13,670 nt of DNA from Methylobacteriaceae bacterium (GTDB lineage Bacteria; Pseudomonadota; Alphaproteobacteria; Rhizobiales; Beijerinckiaceae): assembly GCA_019247255.1 (NCBI GenBank), contig JAFAPJ010000126.1:1-13670 (forward strand), read 5' to 3'. Of this stretch, positions 7,117 to 13,444 are shown one piece after another; position 1 is the stretch's first letter, and the number at the start of each line of letters is the position of its first letter. The position numbers and the translations under genes are program-made. The notes under the pieces were generated by a model. The model ran no database searches, was not told where the DNA came from, and saw only the letters and a program-made list of their open reading frames with translations.

Positions 7117-7548
7117 TCAGGTCACGACGGAGAGCGGCCTGTCGAGGACGCGCAGCACACGCGCGAGCTCATGCCCGCGCTTCAGGACGAGGCCCGAGGA
7201 CGCCATCACGGAATAGGCGCCCTGGCGGCGCGCCAGGGCGGGCGTCTTCACGATGCGGTAGAGAGGGTTCTCGCTCGCCCGGCGAAAGATGGCGAAGACC
7301 GCGCTGTCCCGGCCGAAATGGATGGCGTAATCGCGCCACTCCCCTTCCGCCACCCCGCGCCCGTAGAGGTTCAGGATCGCGTTCAGCTCCTCCCGATTGA
7401 AGGAGACCTGATCTTTGGGCGCCAGGCCGGGAAAGGGCAGCACCCGCGCGCCGCGCATCGCCTCCGCCGGCTCGACCTCGCTCAAACGCCGCTCCCGCCC
7501 GGTTTTACATGACGGGTCGATGATGGGGGCGGCCGCGCTCCCGCGCAA
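7117..7548 (-). CDS. DUF2794 domain protein
   Basis: This is a 143-residue cytoplasmic protein. Its first 45 residues are variable. The conserved domain follows: a VSFNREELNAILNLYGR segment at about 48-64, GEWRDYAI, FAIFRRASENPLYRI, the basic LARRQGAYSV segment and a C-terminal VLRVLDRPLSVV. This matches DUF2794, a family of small proteins found mainly in alphaproteobacteria, with no known function. The start is TTG at 7548, because AAGGAG sits exactly 6 bases upstream on the minus strand; an ATG at 7593 would add 15 residues and place this Shine-Dalgarno inside the gene. The stop faces the hpnP stop 19 bases away. The gene shares a short AT-rich divergent promoter region with the coiled-coil gene. 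Confidence 0.85.
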   Translation of the reverse strand: MRGSAAAPIIDPSCKTGRERRLSEVEPAEAMRGARVLPFPGLAPKDQVSFNREELNAILNLYGRGVAEGEWRDYAIHFGRDSAVFAIFRRASENPLYRIVKTPALARRQGAYSVMASSGLVLKRGHELARVLRVLDRPLSVVT

Positions 7549-7554
7549 GGCATT

Positions 7555-7560
7555 CTCCTT
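7555..7560 (-). promoter_or_regulatory. Ribosome-binding site that sets the DUF2794 TTG start
   Basis: On the minus strand AAGGAG is followed by AATGCC and then TTG. The overlapping ATG in that spacer is out of frame and only one base from the Shine-Dalgarno, so TTG 7548 is the best-placed in-frame initiation codon. Confidence 0.65.
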
Positions 7561-7592
7561 TGTACGGAAGCGTCGAAGAGATTGAACTTGCA

Positions 7593-7608
7593 TTAACTTA
7601 AGGTTTAC
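7593..7608. promoter_or_regulatory. Candidate CtrA-binding site
   Basis: TTAA-N7-TTTAC at 7593-7608 differs by one base from the CtrA consensus TTAA-N7-TTAAC. A further TTAA lies inside the spacer at 7598-7601. It sits in the most AT-rich patch of the window, between divergent DUF2794 and the coiled-coil gene, 33 bases before ATG 7641. A weak sigma-70-like pair (TTGAAC 7582-7587, TTACGT 7605-7610, 17-base spacing) overlaps it on the plus strand. In AT-rich patches such sites can occur by chance. Confidence 0.4.
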
Positions 7609-7640
7609 GTCTTCGCTTCGTGCACGTGGGGGCGGGTGGA

Positions 7641-8159
7641 ATGGCGGCAGCTGAAACTCGGAATGCGCGCGAGGATCTCGACTCGCTCGTGCGGCAGATC
7701 TCGAGTCAGCTCGTCGCCGCGAACGGCAGCGCGGCGAGCGCTCCGGCGGCGGACGTACCGCGTCCGAACCTGCGGGTGATCGAGGCGCGCCCCGGCAACA
7801 GGCCAGAGCTCGCGGCGGCGCTCGAGGCGATCGGCCGGGCCGCAGATCTCATGGACGCCCGGACGGAGCAGCTCGCCCGGACGGAGCAACGGGGTCGGCA
7901 GGCCGAGGAGCGGGCCGAGGCGCTCGGGCGGGACCTGGCGCTGCTCGAGCAGCGCTGGCGCGCCTCCCAGGAAGAGGCCCAGCGGGAGCGGACGCGGGCG
8001 GACGAGGTCGAGCGTCGCTCGGCCGAGCTTTTGGCCAAGACGCAAGCCATGCTGACCGAAGCGAGCGAACGCCTCGTGGCGGCCGAGAAACGCGCGGAGC
8101 AGGCCGAAGCGAGCCTGACCGAGCTGCAAACCTGCATCCTCGAGCGCCTGCGCTTCTGA
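7641..8159 (+). CDS. Coiled-coil protein of unknown function
   Basis: This 172-residue soluble protein has no membrane segment or signal peptide. Residues 1-25 include a short amphipathic helix (DLDSLVRQISSQL), 26-54 are Ala/Pro-rich and probably disordered, and about 58-168 form one long charged coiled coil rich in Glu, Arg, Ala and Gln. Residues 73-84 contain a tandem hexad (ARTEQ-L, ARTEQ-R), caused by an 18-base repeat. One cysteine is present, C165. I do not recognise a named family; a scaffold or cell-division-related role is possible but not shown. ATG 7641 is preferred over the in-frame GTG 7620, because the latter sits right at the AT-rich promoter patch. Only a weak GGTGGA precedes the ATG. 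Confidence 0.75.
   Translation: MAAAETRNAREDLDSLVRQISSQLVAANGSAASAPAADVPRPNLRVIEARPGNRPELAAALEAIGRAADLMDARTEQLARTEQRGRQAEERAEALGRDLALLEQRWRASQEEAQRERTRADEVERRSAELLAKTQAMLTEASERLVAAEKRAEQAEASLTELQTCILERLRF
7857..7888 (+). repeat. Tandem 18-base repeat inside the coiled-coil gene
   Basis: The 14-base unit GCCCGGACGGAGCA occurs at 7857-7870 and again at 7875-7888, a period of 18 bases, so the frame is kept. It encodes two ARTEQ hexads and looks like a small local duplication. Confidence 0.7.
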
Positions 8160-8197
8160 CACGGCGACGCGGCGGCCGGCCGCGGGCGGCGGCCGTG
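8160..8197 (+). terminator. Terminator-like structure after the coiled-coil gene
   Basis: CACGGC (8160-8165) pairs with GCCGTG (8192-8197), enclosing the perfect 12-base palindrome GCGGCCGGCCGC (8172-8183). It begins directly after the stop codon. No T tract follows. A TTGACC hexamer at 8207-8212 could be a -35 element for the next gene, but no good -10 was found. Confidence 0.42.
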
Positions 8198-8265
8198 GCC
8201 CTGCGCTTGACCCCTCCGGCCGGCGGTGCTTCACGAGCCTCGTCCCCGACCGCGCCCGAGACCCG

Positions 8266-9093
8266 ATGATCCGTTCGCCCCTGATGACGGTGATGACCGA
8301 TGCCGTCATCAAGGCCGCCCGCTCGCTGAAGCGCGATTTCGGCGAGGTCGAGAACCTGCAGGTCTCGCGCAAGGGCCCCGGCAACTTCGTGTCGGCGGCC
8401 GACCATCGGGCCGAGAAAATCATTCGCGAGGCACTCGAGAAGGCGCGGCCCGGCTACGGCTTCGTGCTGGAGGAGGGCGGCGTCGTCGAGGGCACCGATG
8501 CGACGCATCGCTGGCACGTCGATCCGCTCGACGGCACGACGAACTTCCTCCACGGCATCCCGCATTTCTGCATCTCGGTCGGGCTCGAGCGTGAGGGCCA
8601 GATCGTCGCCGGCGTCATCTACGATCCCGTGAAGGACGAGATGTTCATCGCCGAGCGCGGCAAAGGCGCGTACGTCAACAATCGCCGGCTCCGCGTGGCG
8701 GCTCGGCGGGACATGGCGGATTCGGTCATCTATTGCGGCCTTCCGCATTTCGCGCGCCCGGCCCATCCGCGTTTCCTCCTCGAGCTGTCGAGCGTGATGG
8801 CCGTATCGGGCGGGGTGCGCAGGATGGGAGCGGCGGCGCTCGACCTTGCCTACGTGGCAGCCGGCCGGTCCGACGCCTACTGGGAGCGCGACCTTCAGAC
8901 GTGGGACATCGCGGCCGGGATCATCCTGGTGCGCGAGGCGGGCGGCTTCGTGACGGATTGCGAGGGCGGGGACGACCCGATGGCGAGCCGCTCGATCTGC
9001 TGCGGGAACGAGGCCGTGCATCGCGAGCTCCTGGCGATCCTCCGGCAGGCGAACCGCCCCGTCACGACGGCGGCCGCCGCCCGGCCTGCTTGA
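8266..9093 (+). CDS. suhB: Inositol monophosphatase family protein (SuhB-like)
   Basis: This 275-residue cytoplasmic, magnesium-dependent sugar-phosphate phosphatase has family-normal length and motifs in order. E69-E70 lie in the metal-binding loop (EEGG instead of the commoner EESG), the DPLDGTTNF signature is at 86-94 (metal ligands D86 and D89), GG at 182-183 and the SAALDLAYVA-like helix at about 188-198 follow, and WDIAAG is at 213-218 with D214. The family hydrolyses inositol-1-phosphate and similar esters, and SuhB of enterobacteria also serves in rRNA antitermination. Whether this one acts on inositol phosphate or another ester cannot be read from the sequence. ATG 8266 is the first start; ATGs at residues 7 and 10 are alternatives. 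The MotA-like gene follows 34 bases later on the same strand, so co-transcription is likely. Confidence 0.88.
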   Translation: MIRSPLMTVMTDAVIKAARSLKRDFGEVENLQVSRKGPGNFVSAADHRAEKIIREALEKARPGYGFVLEEGGVVEGTDATHRWHVDPLDGTTNFLHGIPHFCISVGLEREGQIVAGVIYDPVKDEMFIAERGKGAYVNNRRLRVAARRDMADSVIYCGLPHFARPAHPRFLLELSSVMAVSGGVRRMGAAALDLAYVAAGRSDAYWERDLQTWDIAAGIILVREAGGFVTDCEGGDDPMASRSICCGNEAVHRELLAILRQANRPVTTAAAARPA

Positions 9094-9095
9094 TC

Positions 9096-9127
9096 GCGGG
9101 GGCCCGCCCGGCCAGATTGCCCCCCGC
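9096..9127 (+). promoter_or_regulatory. Hairpin abutting the start codon of the MotA-like gene
   Basis: GCGGGGG (9096-9102) and CCCCCGC (9121-9127) form a perfect 7-bp stem with an 18-base loop; the right arm ends at the base before ATG 9128. No Shine-Dalgarno is visible in the gap. The structure could limit new initiation and make translation depend on ribosomes arriving from the upstream phosphatase gene. Confidence 0.4.
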
Positions 9128-10120
9128 ATGATCGCCCCCACGCCCCTGCCGGTCGCGAGCGCGCGGCTCACCTCTCCGCGGATCTACCTCGTGCGGATCG
9201 GCGTGTTCCTGGTGCTGGTCGGGTTCATCGCGTTCATCCTCCAGGCGCAGCTCAGGGCCGCCTTCTTCGGCAATCCCGGCCTCAACGGCCTTATCGTCGG
9301 CATCCTCCTCATCGGGATCATCCTGGCGATCCTGCAGGTCGCGCGGCTCTTCCGGGAGGTGCGCTGGGTCAACCACGCCAGCGGAGCGGACACCCGAACC
9401 CTGGCGCGTCCGCCGGTTCTCCTGGCGCCCGTGGCGGCCGTCATCGGCGACCCCGTGCGGCGGACCGCCCTGTCCATCCAGACCTCCCGGTCGCTTCTCG
9501 AAGCGGTGGCGGCGCGGCTCGACGAGAACCGCGAGCTCGTCCGTTACCTCGCCGGGCTGCTGGTCTTCCTGGGCCTGCTTGGCACCTTCTGGGGCCTCAT
9601 CGAGACCGTGAACTCGGTCGGGCGCATCATCGGCTCGCTCCGCACGGGCTCGGACGCGGCCGTGCTCTTCGACGAGCTGAAGTCGAACCTCGCGGCGCCG
9701 CTGTCCGGCATGGGCGTGTCGTTCTCGGCCTCGCTGTTCGGCCTCGCGGGCTCGCTCATCCTCGGCTTCCTCGACCTCCAGGCGGGTCAGGCGCAGAACC
9801 GGTTCTACACGGAGCTTGAGGACTGGCTCGCCGCCACCGCCGCGGCCGAGCCCTCGCCGGTCACCGAGGGCGGCGTCGCCTCGCCCGCGCTGCCGGCCGA
9901 GCTCGCAACGGCCATCGACCGGCTCGCCGCGGCCGTGCTGCAGGATGGCGGCGGCCGAGGCGGGCGCGAGGCGCTCGCCAACCTCGCCGAAGGCGTGCAG
10001 GGCCTCGTCCAGCACATGCGGACCGAGCAGCAGCTCATCCGCGACTGGGTCGAGGCGCACGCTTCCCGCGACCGCGAGCTCAGGCTCGTGCTCGAGCGGC
10101 TCGCCCGGGAACGCGCCTGA
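9128..10120 (+). CDS. MotA/TolQ/ExbB-type proton channel subunit
   Basis: This 330-residue inner-membrane protein has four likely helices at about 19-41, 52-75, 139-160 and 193-217. The third and fourth carry the channel-family pattern: LGLLGTFWGLI at 148-158 with a pore-lining Thr, and SGMGVSFSASLFGLAGS at 193-209 rich in small and polar residues. A roughly 60-residue cytoplasmic loop lies between helices 2 and 3, and a long, partly helical tail runs from 218 to 330. Such subunits form pentamers around a MotB/TolR/ExbD dimer and turn proton flow into mechanical force. The next gene, overlapping by one base, encodes a fitting partner. No flagellar, tol, ton or Zorya helper genes are in view, so a named role is not assigned. 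ATG 9128 lacks a Shine-Dalgarno; GTG 9191 is a poorer option because it would cut into helix 1. Confidence 0.85.
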   Translation: MIAPTPLPVASARLTSPRIYLVRIGVFLVLVGFIAFILQAQLRAAFFGNPGLNGLIVGILLIGIILAILQVARLFREVRWVNHASGADTRTLARPPVLLAPVAAVIGDPVRRTALSIQTSRSLLEAVAARLDENRELVRYLAGLLVFLGLLGTFWGLIETVNSVGRIIGSLRTGSDAAVLFDELKSNLAAPLSGMGVSFSASLFGLAGSLILGFLDLQAGQAQNRFYTELEDWLAATAAAEPSPVTEGGVASPALPAELATAIDRLAAAVLQDGGGRGGREALANLAEGVQGLVQHMRTEQQLIRDWVEAHASRDRELRLVLERLARERA

Positions 10121-11133
10121 TGCCGGCCGGGCGCCTCTCGCGCCGCGGCGGGGTCGATTATTGGCCGGGCTTCGTCGACGCGCTGACGACGCTGCTCCTG
10201 TCCATCGTCTTCCTGCTGTCAATCTTCATGCTGGGCCAGTTCTTCCTGGCCCGGGAGATCTCGGGCCGCGACACGGTGCTCGAGCGACTGAACCGCCAGA
10301 TCTCGGAGCTGACCGACCTGCTCGCCCTCGAGCGCTCGAACCGCCGCAAGGTGGAGGAGGACCTCGCGGGCGTGCGTTCGACTCTTCAGGCCAGCGTCGG
10401 GGAGCGGGACCGCCTGCAGGCGGAGCTCAGCGCCGGCGTCGGTGCGGGCGCCCGGGCCGAGGCCGCACAAACGGCGCTCGACGCGGAACGCGCCGCGACG
10501 CAGCGCGCCCAATCGACGGTCGATCTTCTCAACAGCCAGATCGCCGCGATGCGGCGGCAGCTTGCGGCGCTGGAGGATGCGCTCGCGGCCTCCGAGTCAC
10601 GGGACCGCGAATCGCAGGCGCGCATCGCCGATCTCGGCACCCGCCTGAACGTCGCCCTCGCGCAGCGCGTGCAAGAGCTCGCCCGCTACCGCTCCGACTT
10701 CTTCGGCCGGCTGCGGCAGATCCTCGGCCAGCGGTCCGACATCCGGATCGTCGGCGACCGCTTCGTCTTCCAGTCCGAGGTCCTGTTCGCGCCCGGCCAG
10801 GCGGTGCTTCGGCCGGAGGCGGAGCCCGAGCTCGCCCGGATCGCGACCGCCGTCCAGGACCTCGCCCGGGACATACCGCCGGACATCCCGTGGATCCTCA
10901 GGGTCGACGGCCATACGGATGCGCGGCCCATCGCGTCCTCGACCTTCCCGTCGAACTGGGCGCTCTCGGCCGCGCGCGCCATCTCGGTCGTCCAGGCGCT
11001 CGTCGCGCGAGGCATCCCGCCCCAACGGCTCGCCGCGACCGGCTTCGGCGAGTTTCAGCCGCTCGAGCTCGGGACGGGCGACGACGCCTACGCCCGCAAC
11101 CGACGGATCGAGCTGAAGCTGACGGAGCGCTGA
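10120..11133 (+). CDS. MotB-like inner-membrane protein with OmpA peptidoglycan-binding domain
   Basis: This 337-residue protein has one membrane helix at about 18-43, a long coiled coil at about 50-185, and an OmpA/MotB C-terminal domain at about 215-335. The membrane helix begins with FVDALTTLLL; D20 falls where MotB and its relatives place the proton-binding Asp. The OmpA domain shows DGHTDARPI at 263-271, NWALSAARA at 279-287 and NRRIELKL at 327-334, the usual diaminopimelate-binding features. The protein therefore looks like a stator rod: channel at the membrane, a rod across the periplasm, and a peptidoglycan anchor. ATG 10120 shares its A with the TGA of the MotA-like gene, which implies translational coupling and a joint complex. 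Flagellar MotB has a much shorter linker, so a non-flagellar function is more likely. Confidence 0.87.
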   Translation: MPAGRLSRRGGVDYWPGFVDALTTLLLSIVFLLSIFMLGQFFLAREISGRDTVLERLNRQISELTDLLALERSNRRKVEEDLAGVRSTLQASVGERDRLQAELSAGVGAGARAEAAQTALDAERAATQRAQSTVDLLNSQIAAMRRQLAALEDALAASESRDRESQARIADLGTRLNVALAQRVQELARYRSDFFGRLRQILGQRSDIRIVGDRFVFQSEVLFAPGQAVLRPEAEPELARIATAVQDLARDIPPDIPWILRVDGHTDARPIASSTFPSNWALSAARAISVVQALVARGIPPQRLAATGFGEFQPLELGTGDDAYARNRRIELKLTER

Positions 11134-11138
11134 GGCGG

Positions 11139-11167
11139 CAGGTGCCCGGCTGCCCGTCAGGTGCCCG
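11139..11167. repeat. Short direct repeat in the convergent gap
   Basis: CAGGTGCCCG occurs at 11139-11148 and 11158-11167, bridging the 23-base gap between the MotB-like gene and lppC and reaching into the end of the latter. GGCAG (11137-11141) can pair with CTGCC (11150-11154) as a weak hairpin. No function is evident. Confidence 0.4.
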
Positions 11168-12377
11168 ACGCGAAGCTCTTGGGCGCCGGGCTCGCGACGG
11201 CCGCGGCGCCGCTCCGCACCGCGAAGACCGCGAGGGCGCGGTCGCTCGTTCCGTCCGCCCGGAAGCGGAAGATGCCGTCCGCTCCGGCAAAGCCTGCCGG
11301 ATTCTGGAGAGTGGCGTCCGTGAAACGGGTCTTGGCCGGCGCCCGGGCGAGCGCCGCCGCGAGCGAGACCGCATCGTAGGCGAGGGTCGCGACGCGCGCC
11401 GGCTCCTGGCCGAACCGGGCCCGGTAGCGCCCGGCGAAGGCCGCGAAGCCGGCCGAATCCGGCGCCGCGAACCAGCCGCCCTGAAGCGCGGCCGCCTTGA
11501 GGACCCGCGGGTCGTTCCAAAGCCCCGTCCCGAGCGGCTTCACGCGCGCCGGGTTGAAGCCCCAGGACTGAAGCGAGGCCGCGACCTCGGCGATGCCTTC
11601 GCCGGATTCGGGCAGGAACAGCGCGTCCGCCTGCGGGGTCGCCCCCGAGATGGCGGGCGCGATCCGGGCGATGGCGGGACCGGGCTCGCCCGGGACGTAG
11701 CGCTCGACCGCCGCGACCTTGAGGCCGAGCCGGGAGGCGGCGGCGCGGAACTGGCCCTCCGACACCGCTCCGTAGGGCGTCTCGGGCACGAGCGCCGCCA
11801 CGCTGCGCTTGCCCTGGGCGGCCGCGTAGTCGAGCACGCGCTCGACCTCGGCCTGGGGCAGGAAGCTGAGGAGGTAGACGCCGCGTCCGGCGACGGTGAC
11901 GTCCGTCGAGAACGCGATCAGCGGCCGGCCCGCGGGTCGCGCCGCGGCGGCCGCGGCCGTCACGGCCGGCGCGAAAAGCGGGCCGAGCACGAGCTCCGCC
12001 CCGCCCGCGAGCGCCGTCTGCGCAGCCTGGCGGGCGCCGTCCGCCGTGCCGCGATCGTCCTCGACCATGAGGCTGATCGGGGCGCCGTCGAATTCGGACA
12101 GGGCGAGCTCGGCCGCGTTGCGCAACGACGCCGCCGTCGCGGCCCCGGATCCGGCCGCCGTCAGAGGGAGCACCAGCGCAACCTTGACCGGCCCCTTGCC
12201 GAGGGTGGCGGGCGGAACGGGAAGCGGGGTCTGTTCCTCGGCCTCGGCCACGCGCTTCGGCGTCGCTTTCGCGCGCGGCGCGGCTTCGAACAGGCCGCAG
12301 CCGCCGAGGGCCAGAGAAGCCGCGATGAGGAGGCCAGGCAGGATGGCAGGTCGGGCGGTACGCAACGGGCCCCTCAC
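11157..12377 (-). CDS. LppC/LpoA-like lipoprotein (penicillin-binding protein activator family)
   Basis: This 406-residue protein has a lipoprotein signal peptide ending in the lipobox LGGC with C27, so it is expected to be anchored to a membrane and to face the periplasm. From about residue 62 on (VKVALVLPLTAAGS) it has a type I periplasmic-binding-protein fold like the C-terminal half of E. coli LpoA, the outer-membrane activator of penicillin-binding protein 1A. The N-terminal TPR half of LpoA is absent, so PBP activation is unproven, and an amino-acid-binding role is an alternative. Divergent placement from rsmI, followed by yraN, repeats the E. coli yraL/yraM/yraN arrangement and is the main reason for choosing LppC over an ABC transporter binding protein. 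The start is GTG 12377 with no strong Shine-Dalgarno. The protein is very Ala-rich. Confidence 0.8.
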   Translation of the reverse strand: MRGPLRTARPAILPGLLIAASLALGGCGLFEAAPRAKATPKRVAEAEEQTPLPVPPATLGKGPVKVALVLPLTAAGSGAATAASLRNAAELALSEFDGAPISLMVEDDRGTADGARQAAQTALAGGAELVLGPLFAPAVTAAAAAARPAGRPLIAFSTDVTVAGRGVYLLSFLPQAEVERVLDYAAAQGKRSVAALVPETPYGAVSEGQFRAAASRLGLKVAAVERYVPGEPGPAIARIAPAISGATPQADALFLPESGEGIAEVAASLQSWGFNPARVKPLGTGLWNDPRVLKAAALQGGWFAAPDSAGFAAFAGRYRARFGQEPARVATLAYDAVSLAAALARAPAKTRFTDATLQNPAGFAGADGIFRFRADGTSDRALAVFAVRSGAAAVASPAPKSFASGT

Positions 12378-12514
12378 GCGACAGGAACGCGGACCCGATC
12401 GGGGTCGGACCCGATGCCAGGATGTCGGCGCGCGGAAAAGAAAAGCTTAAATTCGCCCGAACCGGCTCCGCTCGGCACGTTTCCCTCGCGGCCGCTCGCA
12501 TGCGAGAGGAGCCC
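12378..12514. promoter_or_regulatory. Divergent promoter region between lppC and rsmI
   Basis: The 137-base gap includes an AT-rich patch at about 12436-12452 (a GGAAAAGAAAAGC run followed by TTAAAT), unusual in this GC-rich window and typical of promoter DNA. No clear -35/-10 pair was identified. Two earlier in-frame rsmI starts, at 12422 and 12500, lie in this region. Confidence 0.4.
12391..12415. repeat. Operator-like direct repeat with embedded palindrome
   Basis: GGACCCGAT occurs at 12391-12399 and 12407-12415, a 16-base period. The first copy is also the left part of the perfect palindrome CCCGATCGGG (12394-12403). It lies 14 bases upstream of the lppC start, in the divergent gap with rsmI. 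No known regulator's site was recognised. Confidence 0.45.
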
Positions 12515-13444
12515 ATGGAGCGGACCAAGGAGCGGGGAGGCACGGCTGAGCGACCGCGCGGTTTCGCGGCGTTCGGCCTCGCGGCCGAGGCCGAAGCCTT
12601 GGCGCCCGGCCTCTACGTCGTGGCGACGCCGATCGGCAATCTCGGCGACATCTCGTTTCGGGCGCTCGCGACCCTAGCGGCCGCGGACGCGGTCCTGGCC
12701 GAGGACACCCGAGTCACCAAGGTCCTGCTCGCCCATTATGGGATCACCACGCCGCTCGTGAGCTATCACGAGCATTCCGACGGCTCCGTGCGCGACCGCA
12801 TGGTCGCGCGGCTTCGGGACGGCCAGGCGCTGGCCCTCGTTTCGGACGCTGGGACGCCGCTCGTCTCCGATCCCGGCTACCGCCTCGTCGAGGAGGCGAT
12901 CGCGGCGGGCATCCGGGTCGTGCCGCTGCCCGGAGCCTCGGCCGTGATGGCGGCGCTCGTCGTCTCGGGGCTGCCGACCGACCGCTTCTTCTTTGAAGGC
13001 TTCCTGCCGGCGAAAGCGGGCCCGCGCCGGGCGAGGCTCGCGGCGCTCGCACCCATCCCGGCGACCCTCGTGCTCTATGAGGCGCCGCATCGCCTGGCGG
13101 AATCGCTGGCCGACGCCGCGCAGGTTCTTGGTCCCCGTCCCGCGGCGGTCGCGAGAGAGCTGACCAAGCTCTACGAAACCGTCCGCCGCGGCGCCCTGCC
13201 CGACCTCGCGGGGTCCTACGCGGCCGAGCCCGCCCCGAAAGGCGAGGTCGTCCTCCTGGTCGCCCCCGCCTCCCCCGAGAGCCGCGGCGCGGAAGCGGCC
13301 GCGACGCTCGACGAGCGGCTGGGGGCCGCGCTGGCGGCAGGCCATTCGGTCCGGGACGCGGCTGCGATCGTGTGCGCCGAGACGGGCTTGCCCCGCCGCG
13401 AGGTCTACGCGCGGGCGCTCGTGCTGGCGCGGGCCGCCCGATGA
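12515..13444 (+). CDS. rsmI: 16S rRNA (cytidine1402-2'-O)-methyltransferase RsmI
   Basis: This 309-residue cytoplasmic enzyme places the 2'-O-methyl on C1402 of 16S rRNA with SAM, fine-tuning the ribosomal P site. It belongs to the tetrapyrrole-methylase fold. Motifs are in order: [15 protein letters not shown] at 33-47, EDTRVTK at 63-69, HYGI and SYHEHS at 74-88, the [18 protein letters not shown] stretch at 108-125, LPGASA at 138-143, and VLYEAPHRL at 186-194. The N-terminal 30 residues are variable. ATG 12515 has AGGAG three bases upstream, a short spacing; ATG 12500 and ATG 12422 are in-frame alternatives that would lengthen the variable tail and overrun the presumed promoter. The stop overlaps the yraN start (ATGA), so the two genes are translationally coupled. 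Confidence 0.92.
   Translation: MERTKERGGTAERPRGFAAFGLAAEAEALAPGLYVVATPIGNLGDISFRALATLAAADAVLAEDTRVTKVLLAHYGITTPLVSYHEHSDGSVRDRMVARLRDGQALALVSDAGTPLVSDPGYRLVEEAIAAGIRVVPLPGASAVMAALVVSGLPTDRFFFEGFLPAKAGPRRARLAALAPIPATLVLYEAPHRLAESLADAAQVLGPRPAAVARELTKLYETVRRGALPDLAGSYAAEPAPKGEVVLLVAPASPESRGAEAAATLDERLGAALAAGHSVRDAAAIVCAETGLPRREVYARALVLARAAR

Noticed and set aside
8207..8235. Sigma-70 promoter with TTGACC ahead of the SuhB-like gene
   Set aside because: The -35-like hexamer is good, but the sequence 17 bases downstream is not -10-like.
7849..9171. 440-codon minus-strand frame opposite the SuhB-like gene
   Set aside because: The plus strand carries intact phosphatase motifs; the antisense product is low complexity.
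9128..11133. Zorya anti-phage system (ZorAB)
   Set aside because: The two-gene architecture is similar, but no ZorC, ZorD or ZorE helicase/nuclease gene is adjacent; the flanks are housekeeping genes.
10597..12543. 648-codon open frame on the minus strand
   Set aside because: It overlaps the OmpA-domain gene and lppC in a different frame; its composition is typical of a shadow frame.
9816..12677. 953-codon open frame on the plus strand
   Set aside because: It runs across three well-supported genes in other frames and is Arg/Pro/Ala-rich with no domain, as expected from out-of-frame GC-rich DNA.
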